Shown one piece after another: positions 7,972-16,815 of a stretch of 64,000 nucleotides of DNA. Made by a program: the position numbers and the translations under genes. Location of the stretch: positions 1,612,001-1,676,000 of the forward strand of contig NZ_AP019309.1 of the NCBI RefSeq assembly GCF_003925875.1, written 5' to 3'. Origin of the DNA: Intestinibaculum porci (lineage in GTDB: Bacteria > Bacillota_I > Bacilli_A > Erysipelotrichales > Coprobacillaceae). A model generated the notes under the pieces. The model was given only the letters and a program-made list of their open reading frames with translations. It was not told the origin of the DNA and did not search any database. Within the stretch, counting starts at the first letter, position 1, and every line of letters begins with the position of its first letter.

Positions 7972-9403
7972 TGAATTAGAGCAGCGAATCTTAAGTGCGC
8001 TGCCTGCCTATGTCTTTTTTCATAATATCGATACCTATTTAAATACGACTGGCGCTGTGCCAGATCCGATGAAACTTGGCTGTGGCAGCGTAGATGAGGC
8101 TTATGAAATTGTCTTTTCGATCTTCTCGCTGATTGTAAAAAGAGAATTAGAAGAAGTGGATCTGACAATGGCAGAAATTGTCGATACGCTGAAAGACTTT
8201 TCCCTGCAAACAACTGAAACATTAAGCCTTAAAGAAATCGGCATTCGGATCGTTATTGAAATTCTGATGAATGGCTCAGCACCGATGATGCCTTATAATA
8301 GCGTCCGCATAAGTTTTATTACTTCGCAAAGCAGCACGGAAGAAAAGGGAAAAGTCATTTATAAACCGACTCAGCAGGGCTTAAAGTTCTATTTTTCTAC
8401 CCATGAATATGAAGCATACTTAGAAAATCTCAATGGCATGCGTTTTGATTTAATGCTGCTAGAAGAAAAGATCAATGCCGGAGATTACAAAAGTGCGGTG
8501 CGTAATGCGCAGCGGATTTATGCAGCCATTGTTACACAGCATGCGATGATTGAAGATTTTTATGAGAAAATCGCCGCACAGCCTTTAGCGACAAATACCG
8601 ATGAGATGTTTAAAGAGAAACGTGAAGTTGTCGATGCGCTTAATGATGCCAAGCAGCGCTTAGAAAAGATTATGAAACATGCAGATATGAAAATAGAAGG
8701 GCTTCAGCAGCTTAATGATGAGGAGAAAATGAATCAGTATGCGCCTGCCTTAAGAGAAATCAGTGATTTAAGTAATCGCTGTCTAAGTAAAGATGCCCAG
8801 ACGATTGCCCTTTATATGGGCTTAGATGCCTACTGGCAGAAACAGGTTTTAGCGGCGGCCCAGGCCGATCATCCTCAGCGTTTTAGCGTTAGTGAATTGA
8901 CCTCCGCATTACAAAGTGATAGTAATCCTATCAATTTAGAAGATCTCTTAAGCATCTTTATGATTAAGCCTTTACCGAAAACCTTTTCTTTATCACGCTT
9001 AGATGAAACAAAAGAAGAGAAGGTCACAAACGAAGAAGATTACGCGATGAAAAAGATGGAAGAACCAGTGGAAACCCAGCGCTATCGTTATGATGAGATC
9101 GCCAAGATTCTCCTAAGCTGGCTGCGTGATCACTTGGCGATCAAATCACCGCAGAAATTAAGTGAAATGATGCCCTATCCGCATGAGTTAGTTGCGCATA
9201 AAGAAGAAACCGGCGGGTGGGTTACATCCGTATTAATTGATCTGTATCAAAGCTGTAATGGCATGGATCATGACATGACCCCGCTTGATCGATTAGCGCA
9301 AGAAGTAGGATGTCCATCTTTCGTTATTACGGCTATTCAGGGGACATGTGCGACCCTAGATGGAGAATTAGATCATGATTTAATATTTGAGGTGAAACGA
9401 TGA
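7961..9403 (+). CDS. jetA: Wadjet kleisin-like subunit JetA
   Basis: 480 residues, mostly helical, with an N-terminal winged-helix-like region and a charged middle (about 190-260) likely to form coiled coil. JetA is the MukF-like kleisin that links the two SMC heads. The assignment is by position between jetD and the MukE/SMC-like genes and by overall character. It seems closer to the clostridial JetA family than to type I (DUF3375) JetA, but I cannot settle the type by eye. AGGAGG (7944-7949) precedes the ATG. The stop overlaps the jetB start in an ATGA. Confidence 0.78.
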   Translation: MHHDELEQRILSALPAYVFFHNIDTYLNTTGAVPDPMKLGCGSVDEAYEIVFSIFSLIVKRELEEVDLTMAEIVDTLKDFSLQTTETLSLKEIGIRIVIEILMNGSAPMMPYNSVRISFITSQSSTEEKGKVIYKPTQQGLKFYFSTHEYEAYLENLNGMRFDLMLLEEKINAGDYKSAVRNAQRIYAAIVTQHAMIEDFYEKIAAQPLATNTDEMFKEKREVVDALNDAKQRLEKIMKHADMKIEGLQQLNDEEKMNQYAPALREISDLSNRCLSKDAQTIALYMGLDAYWQKQVLAAAQADHPQRFSVSELTSALQSDSNPINLEDLLSIFMIKPLPKTFSLSRLDETKEEKVTNEEDYAMKKMEEPVETQRYRYDEIAKILLSWLRDHLAIKSPQKLSEMMPYPHELVAHKEETGGWVTSVLIDLYQSCNGMDHDMTPLDRLAQEVGCPSFVITAIQGTCATLDGELDHDLIFEVKR

Positions 9404-10098
9404 ATAATAAAGAAATAGCCTATCAGGCTTTACGGCTGCTCACGAAACTTTTAGTAAGCAGAGATAAACAATTGAAGAAAAGCGATGATCCGGCCTTATT
9501 TTCTCTTTATAGGACAGAGTCTTTAGAAATGCGCGAATATGTCAATAGCTTAGCGATGGAAAATGACTGTGATGTCGTTGCTGGCGAAGAAGCCATTTAC
9601 CTGATTCCCCATGAAAAGAACTTTAATTTGGTTTATACCAAAGCAGAGTTACGACAGGAACTCAAGTGCGCCGGGAATGAAGAGCAGTATGCCTTATCGA
9701 TGGTGGCGATCTTAGTGCTTATCACAACGATGTATAGCGGGCAGTCACCAGCGAGCAGCCGGGTGCGTGAAGTCATTAGGCCGTCTTTCTGGGAAAGTGA
9801 AATCACCAAAACACTGACCCAGTTAGGAGAGACCAATCCGCAAATGAAAGCGTTAGGGGAAGCCTGGCAAGCCAAACCGAATGCGGAAAATAATAACGAG
9901 TTTAAACGGACAAAAGAGTATTTACTTAAATGTGTAATGAGCTTTTTAGAAAAAGAATCGTTAGCGATCTATCGTGAAGAGAGTGATACTTTGCAAGTAA
10001 CGGAACGCTTAACGATTTTAGTGGATCGTTATTTGTTAAATGTCAATAACTTAGGACGCTTAGCGTCGATCATGAAAGGAGAGTATGAGGATGCCTAG
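9400..10098 (+). CDS. jetB: Wadjet MukE-like subunit JetB
   Basis: 232 residues, predicted all-helical with winged-helix character, the size and position expected for JetB, the MukE-like partner that binds the kleisin. The segment AILVLITTMYSGQSPASS in the middle is the most hydrophobic stretch and is more likely a buried helix than a membrane span. It starts in the ATGA overlap with jetA and ends inside the start of jetC. Sequence alone would leave it hypothetical; the operon supplies the call. Confidence 0.78.
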   Translation: MNNKEIAYQALRLLTKLLVSRDKQLKKSDDPALFSLYRTESLEMREYVNSLAMENDCDVVAGEEAIYLIPHEKNFNLVYTKAELRQELKCAGNEEQYALSMVAILVLITTMYSGQSPASSRVREVIRPSFWESEITKTLTQLGETNPQMKALGEAWQAKPNAENNNEFKRTKEYLLKCVMSFLEKESLAIYREESDTLQVTERLTILVDRYLLNVNNLGRLASIMKGEYEDA

Positions 10099-13000
10099 AA
10101 TTATTGCCCGACGTTTTGAAAACATTCACTGGGGTGAACGTGCGATCATTGATAATCTGATTGATTACGATCTTTACAATAATATCGAATGTCTCGCTAA
10201 TGGCGGCGGGAAAACGGTACAGATCTTCTTGACGAACTGTCTGTTTACCCATCGTCGAAAACATAAATCTACTGGGGCGGGCTTTTCTTTCAGCTTAGCA
10301 GATTATTTCCAGGAAGGGCCGGTACCGGGCATCGTGATGGTAGAAGTCTTACTAGACCAGTCTCAAAAACGTTTATTAGTGGGAATGTTAGCCCATAAAG
10401 TGAATGGCAGCTTTGATCAGCATAACTTTCTTTATGCTTATAAAGATCCTGAAGATCCGATGGGGATTCGCCATATTCCGTTTATTCGGGAAAAGGATGG
10501 GGAAAATCATATTCTTTCCATGAGCAGCGCATTACGTTTACTTGAAGACCACCATATCCATGTTTATGATATGACCTCCAATAATGATGCCACCCGATAT
10601 TATAAAGATCTGATGTCTTATAAGATTTCTCCTTCCCAATGGGAAGATATTGTCATGAAGATCAATGAAGGCGAAGGGGGAATTTCTAAGTTCTTTAAGG
10701 GGTTAGATGAACCCGCTATTATTCGTAACTGGCTTTTTAAAGTCATTGAACAAAAAATGAATGATCAGGACGTCGGTGAGGCAAGTATCCGTGATTATTT
10801 AGGTGATGCCTTCTATCGTTTATGTGAGAAAAGACGGCTGGTGGATCAGCATTTGAAAACAGAAAAGCAGTCCCAGGCTTTTATTGACACACTGCAAAGC
10901 CAAAGGGAGGCTTTTGCGGCAGAAAAAGCTGCCAGTGATCAAGTGAACCAAAAGGAAAATCAGTTAGAAAGCGAATTAGGGGCTTTATCTTCCGCATTAA
11001 CGAAGCTTCACCAGCAATTACAGGAATTAGAAGTCAAAACCCAGGAAAAAAAGCAGGAGATCACCCATATTCACTGTGAGAAGGAATCACAGGATTATCA
11101 TGATCAGGTGCATGATTTGGATAAACATAAAGAGGAATTAGCGTTATTAAAAGAAAACCTTAATCAAATCAATGATCAATTAGCTGCAGATACTTATGCT
11201 TTTGGTTTACAGGGCTATGCGAAAGCGTATCAGGCTTATTCAAAACAGGAAGCGATTGCGCAGGAATATACAAAGCTGTTAGAAGATTTAGGCAGTAATG
11301 AGCAGCAGCGTCATTTACGAGATCTAGGCTATTCTCTTAAAGTCAAAACGACGGCTTTGATACAAGAAATTGAAGAGACTTTACAAAAAGCCAAAGATCA
11401 GTATTTAGCATTACAAAAAGAAAACAGTCAGTTAGAAGACAAGAGAACATCAATAGACGAACAGATTCAAAAGCGAACAGCATCAACCGCTTCCTTAGCC
11501 TATAAAATTGAAGCTTATAAAAAGCAGGAGGAAAATCTATTAGGAGAGGTTTACGCTTTTAATATGATGGGGGAACATGAAGAGAAATTCTTTGAAAGCC
11601 AAAAAGAAGCTTCGAAAAAAGCGATCAAAGCTTTATCTTTACAGATTGATCAGTTCACGCAAAAAATAGAAGCTCATCAAAATCGATTAGAAACCATCAA
11701 ATCAAACCAGGAGCAATTAAAAATTGAAGAAGGCTTAACAAAAGGACATTTAGCTGATGCAAAAGCGATCTGCGACGATGATCAAAAGATTATGGAAAAC
11801 AGAGAAGCGCATTATCCCGATTTTGATCCTTTAGATGCAGAAGGAATCATCGCTTCTTTAGATGCCCATATCACGAAACGTGAAGAAGATATTGAAGAAA
11901 AGAGAAAAGACTTAGAAGCAAAACAAATTGCTTATGGACAGCTCTCTTCTTCCCTCAATAAAACACTGAGCGACTTTTTCACGCATCATGATATTCGTTT
12001 TATGTCAGGGATGGATTATTTACGCTCACAGGCAGATATTACTGATCTTATTACCCGTAATCCTTTATTAAGCTATGCTTTTGTCATTGATGATCGAGAC
12101 TTCGATACCCTTAAGGCTTTAGATCTGCCAACGGTCTTAGAACCTGCGATCTTTATGAAGCGCAGCGCGATCGGGCAAAGTCATGATGTTTCTCTTAATG
12201 ATGATACAATCATCTATGTCAATCGCGATGCTGCATTGCTCGATGAACAGCAGGTGGCTTTAAAGCGCGCTGCTTTAGAGCAAGCTATTGAAAATATCAA
12301 AGAGGATATCGTCCTTTTTAAAGACGAGATTAAAAGCGCCCAGGGAGTAAAACAGCGTTTATTACAGGAAGGGCTCAATCATCAGGTTTATGAAGAACAT
12401 ATTCATAAAGTTCATGATTTAGAAGATCTGCAGAAAAACATCATCACGCAGCTAAATGATTTATCAAAGCAGGCAGACACATTCAAATTAAAGCTAACAG
12501 ATGAGGAAAAGACGTTAACAAGGGTAAATACACAAAAACAAGAGGCAGAAGCCTTCCACAAAGAGCTGCTCTTATTAGAAAAAGCGTATGCAGATTATCT
12601 GAATGATTATCATCAGTATCTTGATGATTGTCAGTTATTAGAAAATGCAAAGCAGGAAAAAGCGACATTGCAGCAAAAGTCAACAGCTTTACAGGAGACA
12701 TTACAGAAAGTTTCTAATAAACAGATACGTTTAGAAGAACGTTTAAATCAAACCGATATTTCTCCTTATGTATCTTATCAGGAAGGAACCCTGATTGAAG
12801 CGTCTTATGAGCAGCTGCAGACAAGTTTTGAAGAATTAAAAGAAGCCTTAGGCAGTGATGAAAAGTATTATCATCGTATGCTTGATGATGCACATAAACA
12901 GATGGCAGAGCTGCAAAAGACTTTAGCGGAAGTTTTTGATCAATATCGGTTAAACAAAGAAGAAGCCTTAGCTACCCGTTTTGAAGAAACGCGTTATAAA

Positions 13001-14344
13001 GAATTAGAAAACAATGTTTATCTTGACAAGAAACAAATACGCACATTAGAAAATCGAATCAATATTCTTGATGGAAAAGTCTCTGTCAAAGCGCAAAACG
13101 TCGAAACCTTAAAAGCGCGGATTTTCAATCATTACCAGAGAATTCTGCCATTAGAGGAAATTTATGATCAGTTTAATGAACGTTTAGAAAAAGCCAATAC
13201 CCTGTTAGGAAAGTATAAACAGGAAGCTGATGATAAGCATAAGCAGATCAGTACGATGACGTTAGCAGCGGCGTTATTAGAAAAAGAAGGTATTCATGCC
13301 TCAGAAATGGCATTGAGTAAGCAAAGTGATGCTTTACTTGAAATGAATGAAACAGATTTCAAGAAGCATGAGGATGATTTATTGGCAGATTATCATTATC
13401 AGAAAAAGCTGTTTGATATAAAACGTAAGGAAGTATCAAAAGCGCTCAATACAATGTCGGATGAACATTTAGATGTCTTTGCGAAAAATATGATAACCCA
13501 GTTACGACAAAGCCATGAGGAAAGTACGATTGAGCAGGCTTTAGAGAAACTGCACATGTTTATTGAAGTTATGCATAAGAAGTTATCGATCAATCAGAAT
13601 TCTACGAAAGAATATCATCATGACGCGATGACACTGAATGATCGTATCTGTGATTACTTATCTCGCATTCATCAGGGACTCAATGAAATAGACCGGCATA
13701 CGGCAATTGATTTTGGTGATCGGAAACGCAAGCTGATCACTATCGAAACAGCATCCTGGGAAGATAATAAAGCCCTCGTGGCGCATAAGATTGAAAACCT
13801 GTTAGAAGAGAAGTTAAAAGAATCTTTGACTTTTGATACTGATGAAGCTCTTAAACAGTTCAAGATGAAAGTCATTGAACCAACATATTTATATAATGAA
13901 ACCTTAGGTATTGATTCCATCCGGCTGTATGCCTTAAAGATTGATCAGGATCATCAGCGTCGCTTCCGCTGGGATAGTTATCGTTCAGGCGCCGAAGGAA
14001 CTGTCAGCTCAATGGCATTATTAGGTGCTTTATTATCATATTTAGGAACGGATCCATTAACCAGTGCGGCCAAACGGCCATGGTCCGTCCTCATTATGGA
14101 TAATCCATTTGCGGAAATGGTTAATAATAACTTAGTGCGAGCGTTTTTAGAAGCGGCGAAGAGCCTGCATGTCCAGCTTATTCTCTTTACTGGTTCAACG
14201 CAGGAATCTATTATCAAGGAAGCGGATCGGGTGATTATTTCTCGCTTGAATCCTAGCGGCACGATTGCCATTGAAGAAATTCATAAAAAAAGTACGATTG
14301 AAGCAATTGGTTTAAACCAGCAAATGTCTTTATTTGACCTTTAA
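10091..14344 (+). CDS. jetC: Wadjet SMC-like ATPase JetC
   Basis: About 1,417 residues with SMC layout. Counting from the upstream in-frame ATG at 10085, the N-terminal head has the P-loop A-N-G-G-G-K-T at 38-44. Two long coiled-coil arms (about 270-600 and 720-1250) flank a hinge-like globular region around 620-710. The C-terminal head has S-G-A-E-G at 1301-1305 in the ABC-signature position and Walker B V-L-I-M-D at 1335-1339 followed by N-P-F. In Wadjet this protein extrudes plasmid loops with JetA and JetB. The start at 10091 is preferred because AAGGAG (10076-10081) is 9 nt away, against 3 nt for 10085. The Walker B aspartate is followed by asparagine rather than the usual catalytic glutamate; a glutamate lies three residues further on. 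Confidence 0.88.
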   Translation: MPRIIARRFENIHWGERAIIDNLIDYDLYNNIECLANGGGKTVQIFLTNCLFTHRRKHKSTGAGFSFSLADYFQEGPVPGIVMVEVLLDQSQKRLLVGMLAHKVNGSFDQHNFLYAYKDPEDPMGIRHIPFIREKDGENHILSMSSALRLLEDHHIHVYDMTSNNDATRYYKDLMSYKISPSQWEDIVMKINEGEGGISKFFKGLDEPAIIRNWLFKVIEQKMNDQDVGEASIRDYLGDAFYRLCEKRRLVDQHLKTEKQSQAFIDTLQSQREAFAAEKAASDQVNQKENQLESELGALSSALTKLHQQLQELEVKTQEKKQEITHIHCEKESQDYHDQVHDLDKHKEELALLKENLNQINDQLAADTYAFGLQGYAKAYQAYSKQEAIAQEYTKLLEDLGSNEQQRHLRDLGYSLKVKTTALIQEIEETLQKAKDQYLALQKENSQLEDKRTSIDEQIQKRTASTASLAYKIEAYKKQEENLLGEVYAFNMMGEHEEKFFESQKEASKKAIKALSLQIDQFTQKIEAHQNRLETIKSNQEQLKIEEGLTKGHLADAKAICDDDQKIMENREAHYPDFDPLDAEGIIASLDAHITKREEDIEEKRKDLEAKQIAYGQLSSSLNKTLSDFFTHHDIRFMSGMDYLRSQADITDLITRNPLLSYAFVIDDRDFDTLKALDLPTVLEPAIFMKRSAIGQSHDVSLNDDTIIYVNRDAALLDEQQVALKRAALEQAIENIKEDIVLFKDEIKSAQGVKQRLLQEGLNHQVYEEHIHKVHDLEDLQKNIITQLNDLSKQADTFKLKLTDEEKTLTRVNTQKQEAEAFHKELLLLEKAYADYLNDYHQYLDDCQLLENAKQEKATLQQKSTALQETLQKVSNKQIRLEERLNQTDISPYVSYQEGTLIEASYEQLQTSFEELKEALGSDEKYYHRMLDDAHKQMAELQKTLAEVFDQYRLNKEEALATRFEETRYKELENNVYLDKKQIRTLENRINILDGKVSVKAQNVETLKARIFNHYQRILPLEEIYDQFNERLEKANTLLGKYKQEADDKHKQISTMTLAAALLEKEGIHASEMALSKQSDALLEMNETDFKKHEDDLLADYHYQKKLFDIKRKEVSKALNTMSDEHLDVFAKNMITQLRQSHEESTIEQALEKLHMFIEVMHKKLSINQNSTKEYHHDAMTLNDRICDYLSRIHQGLNEIDRHTAIDFGDRKRKLITIETASWEDNKALVAHKIENLLEEKLKESLTFDTDEALKQFKMKVIEPTYLYNETLGIDSIRLYALKIDQDHQRRFRWDSYRSGAEGTVSSMALLGALLSYLGTDPLTSAAKRPWSVLIMDNPFAEMVNNNLVRAFLEAAKSLHVQLILFTGSTQESIIKEADRVIISRLNPSGTIAIEEIHKKSTIEAIGLNQQMSLFDL

Positions 14345-14491
14345 TAAGAAGTTCAAAAGATGTTGATATTATCAAGATAAATTGGTTTATCAATCAAGAG
14401 CAAAATGATATATTTGTAAAGGAAACGCTTATATATTTGTATTATAACTAAATATACACATGTATAATTATCTAAAAGATAAAATTAAGTG

Positions 14492-14520
14492 TTGACATTT
14501 ATATGATATCGATCTATGAT
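14492..14520 (+). promoter_or_regulatory. Strong sigma-A promoter of the T-box leader
   Basis: TTGACA (14492-14497), 17-nt spacer, TATGAT (14515-14520). The preceding 150 bases after jetC are AT-rich with no gene. Confidence 0.8.
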
Positions 14521-14526
14521 GGTGTC

Positions 14527-14794
14527 GTTGAATAACTCAAGTAAATTCGTCGATGAGAAACACGTCATAAGTCAGACGACAGTAAGAGAGTCTGCGGTTG
14601 GTGCAAGCAGATCTGCAGGGGCTTATGGTATCGTCTCTAAGAAGCGGGCTGAATAGTAAGTAAGCTTAGCCGGGTGCGCCCGTTAAAGCGTCCATGTATG
14701 CTTGTACATGATAAGTGCTATGCGTCAGCATAGAAGAAGGATGGTACCGCGGTCATTCGTTCCTTTTAGTCTTAGACTAGAAGGAACTTTTTTG
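14527..14794 (+). promoter_or_regulatory. T-box riboswitch leader controlling the BASS transporter
   Basis: Stem I shows the AGAGAG motif followed by a distal stem capped by GGTTGGTG (about 14585-14615). The canonical T-box AAGGATGGTACCGCGG is at 14737-14752 and is followed by a terminator hairpin. A pairing of CATAAG with CTTATG, plus GAGA with TCTC, leaves ATC+G (14630-14633) unpaired on the 3' side, suggesting an isoleucine (AUC) specifier; GTA (valine) is the alternative. Uncharged cognate tRNA would stabilise the antiterminator and switch the transporter on. Confidence 0.9.
14759..14794 (+). terminator. Regulated terminator of the T-box leader
   Basis: A long stem (GTTCCTTTTAGTCT with AGACTAGAAGGAAC) is followed by a T-run. 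Its 5' strand lies just after the T-box sequence, which would pair instead in the antiterminator. Confidence 0.88.
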
Positions 14795-14850
14795 TATAAG
14801 CAGACATGTTGGGGGAAGAGTTATCCAATTATAGGGGGAAAATATCACAT

Positions 14851-15879
14851 ATGAAACAATTACAAAAATTCAGTCGCTTTTTATCAAACTATACGGCCTG
14901 GGTTGTTATTGCGATTGCGGCCGTTACGTATTTCGTGCCACAGTTAATGGGCTGGGTGAACGCATCACTTTTCAGTGATTTCGTTCAAAACAAATTTACA
15001 ACTCAGTCATTAATCATCGGTATCATCATGTTCTCTATGGGGTTAACATTAACATCTCATGATTTCAAAATCTTAGCAGAACGTCCATTTGATATTTGTA
15101 TCGGGGCCGCTGCGCAGTATCTGATCATGCCATTTTCAGCATTCTTCTTAAGCAAGTTATTACATTTACCAAATGCATTAGCCTTAGGTTTAATCTTAGT
15201 TGGCTGCTGTCCAGGTGGTGTTTCAAGTAACGTTATGTCTTACTTATGTGGTGGAGACGTCGCTTTCTCAGTCGGAATGACGACTGCTTCTACTATTCTT
15301 TCACCAGTTATGACACCATTAATGGTTTCTTTACTAGCTGGCGGAGCTGTCGTTAATATCAAGGGTTTCCCAATGTTTGTCTCAATCATTGAAACTGTCT
15401 TATTACCAGTCGCTGTTGGTTTCTTCTTAAACTATAAATTAGGGGAAAATGAAACGTTTAAAGAATTCCAGAAATTAATGCCTGGTGTGGCCGTCATTGG
15501 TTTAGCCTGCGTTGTTGGTGGCGTTATGAGTTCACAGGGTGATAAGTTCTTTACTTCTGGTATCGTTGTCTTTGCAGCTGTCTTCCTTCATAACTTTGTT
15601 GGTTACTGCTTAGGCTATTTAGCTGGCATTTTAACAGGTATGAGTACACCAAAACGTCGTACAATTTCGATCGAAGTTGGGATGCAGAATGCCGGCTTAG
15701 CCACTAACTTAGCTACTTCTACAGCTCAGTTTGCAGCTTTACCACAGTCAGCCATCATCGCCGCTGTTTCTTGTGTATGGCATTCTATCTCTGGTACTTT
15801 AATTGCAGCCTTCTTCGCTCATCTTGATAAGAAAAAAGCAAAACAGGCCGTTAAAGAAACAGCAAAAGCCAATTCATAA
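14851..15879 (+). CDS. BASS-family transporter (bile acid:Na+ symporter / PanS-like), T-box regulated
   Basis: A membrane protein of 342 residues from the ATG at 14851, with about ten spans. The BASS hallmark G-C-C-P-G-G-V-S-S-N is near residue 115-124, and the second half has E-V-G-M-Q-N-A-G-L-A, matching the crossover motifs of the fold. Family members import bile acids, pyruvate, ketopantoate (PanS) or keto acids with sodium. The T-box leader ties it to amino-acid starvation, so a branched-chain amino acid, keto acid or pantothenate precursor is a reasonable substrate; this is inference. GGGGG (14834-14838) precedes 14851. An in-frame ATG at 14806 lacks a ribosome site. Confidence 0.82.
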   Translation: MKQLQKFSRFLSNYTAWVVIAIAAVTYFVPQLMGWVNASLFSDFVQNKFTTQSLIIGIIMFSMGLTLTSHDFKILAERPFDICIGAAAQYLIMPFSAFFLSKLLHLPNALALGLILVGCCPGGVSSNVMSYLCGGDVAFSVGMTTASTILSPVMTPLMVSLLAGGAVVNIKGFPMFVSIIETVLLPVAVGFFLNYKLGENETFKEFQKLMPGVAVIGLACVVGGVMSSQGDKFFTSGIVVFAAVFLHNFVGYCLGYLAGILTGMSTPKRRTISIEVGMQNAGLATNLATSTAQFAALPQSAIIAAVSCVWHSISGTLIAAFFAHLDKKKAKQAVKETAKANS

Positions 15880-15889
15880 TAATATATTG

Positions 15890-15914
15890 AGATCCTTTCG
15901 AGGATCTTTTTTTT
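15890..15914 (+). terminator. Intrinsic terminator after BASS transporter
   Basis: AGATCCT / AGGATCT stem with a TTCG tetraloop and eight Ts. Confidence 0.9.
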
Positions 15915-16027
15915 GATCTTAAAATTCATAATAATTTTTTTTGAAAAATATTTTAAATATATTGTATGCGATTACAATCAATGCTATAGTGTAAGTGAAT
16001 CAAAAAAGATTAATATATTGGTTATCA

Positions 16028-16285
16028 CCGTTTTCTCTTTTTTCGCGATCATCAAAGTGCAGCGACCATAAAAAAGCAGGAAAACGTATCAAAAACATTA
16101 CGATTCTTACATTGATTCCATTATCTATGAAAACAAAGCTTTAAGTGGTATCAGTATCTTTGCAAAAAAGAATAGTACAGCGCAAAAGCGGAGTAAGATT
16201 GCCCAAAAGAAATACCAGGCTATGAAAGGTATAACGCTTTCTGATAGTCATGGGGAAGGTCTTGAAAAAGTGCTGCGTTTTTAAA
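16028..16285 (+). pseudogene. Fragment of the neighbouring ABC permease gene
   Basis: About 250 bases match, with small changes and indels, the stretch at about 18,090-18,365 inside the 722-residue permease. They encode the same N-S-T-A-Q..., Y-Q-A-M-K-G-I-T-L and G-E-G-L-E-K-V-L-R sequence and then stop at TAA in place of the continuing gene. The start codon and first membrane span are missing and the frame is broken upstream. It is a remnant of a duplication of the export locus, not a gene. Confidence 0.85.
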
Positions 16286-16315
16286 TTTTTTTCTTAATCA
16301 CTTTAATATTGAATG

Positions 16316-16365
16316 TAAAAGATCGGGAGCTTTTACAAATATATGAGAGCGATCAACAGATCGCT
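16316..16365 (+). other. Two leader hairpins before the small secreted protein
   Basis: Stems GTAAAAG/CTTTTAC (16316-16337) and AGCGATC/GATCGCT (16348-16365) sit in the leader. The second ends immediately before the ribosome site GGAAAGG, so it could influence translation. Neither has a T-tail. Confidence 0.4.
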
Positions 16366-16380
16366 TGGAAAGGATCATCT

Positions 16381-16737
16381 ATGTTAAAAAAAATTTTCAT
16401 CATTATGCCAGCTTTAGTGTTTTCTTTATGCGTAGGGAATGTCTATGCGCATTCTATTACTGGACGTTTAAATGCTAGTGCTACAAAATGTACAGTGAAA
16501 CAGTCAGTAAGTGGTTCTGGTGTCATTACTACCCATATCAAATGTTACGAAGTATCAAAGGTAAGTCATTATTATTTATATAGGGATACATCTACAGTCT
16601 ATAGCGGGGGTAGTAGAACTGAGATTTTTGATTCAGTTGATGGCTATAAATTTGTTTTAGAGCACAATGGTGTGAAAGGAACAGTATGGGTTACATTAGG
16701 CAGCTCAACTGTAGCTTCAGCTAGTATTTCTTATTAA
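16381..16737 (+). CDS. Small secreted protein of unknown function
   Basis: 118 residues. A signal peptide is evident: MLKKIF, a hydrophobic core IIMPALVFSLCV, and a likely signal peptidase I site after V-Y-A. The mature part (about 94 residues) is rich in S, T, V, Y and G, has two cysteines, contains alternating hydrophobics suggestive of a small beta-sandwich, and ends S-T-V-A-S-A-S-I-S-Y. No family is recognised. It lies upstream of a lipoprotein and an ABC exporter, separated by its own terminator. Its size and context would suit a bacteriocin-like or surface peptide handled by the exporter, but that is only a guess. GGAAAGG precedes the ATG at 16381. Confidence 0.65.
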   Translation: MLKKIFIIMPALVFSLCVGNVYAHSITGRLNASATKCTVKQSVSGSGVITTHIKCYEVSKVSHYYLYRDTSTVYSGGSRTEIFDSVDGYKFVLEHNGVKGTVWVTLGSSTVASASISY

Positions 16738-16803
16738 TATAATGGAATAAAGGTTAATATAATGAAATAAAGGCATTAAAAAACTCCCGGTAATGCCTTT
16801 TTT
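16735..16803 (+). terminator. Short tandem duplication and intrinsic terminator
   Basis: Two near-identical 19-20 bp units (TAATATAATGGAATAAAGG and its variant) run from 16735 to 16773. The terminator stem AAGGCATTA / TAATGCCTT (16770-16799) with a T-run follows. Confidence 0.8.
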
Positions 16804-16815
16804 AAGGAGAATTTT

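Noticed and set aside
10091-14344. MukB, SbcC or RecN housekeeping SMC protein
   Set aside because: The tightly overlapping kleisin-like, MukE-like and Toprim nuclease genes fit Wadjet; SbcC would pair with SbcD and RecN is much shorter.
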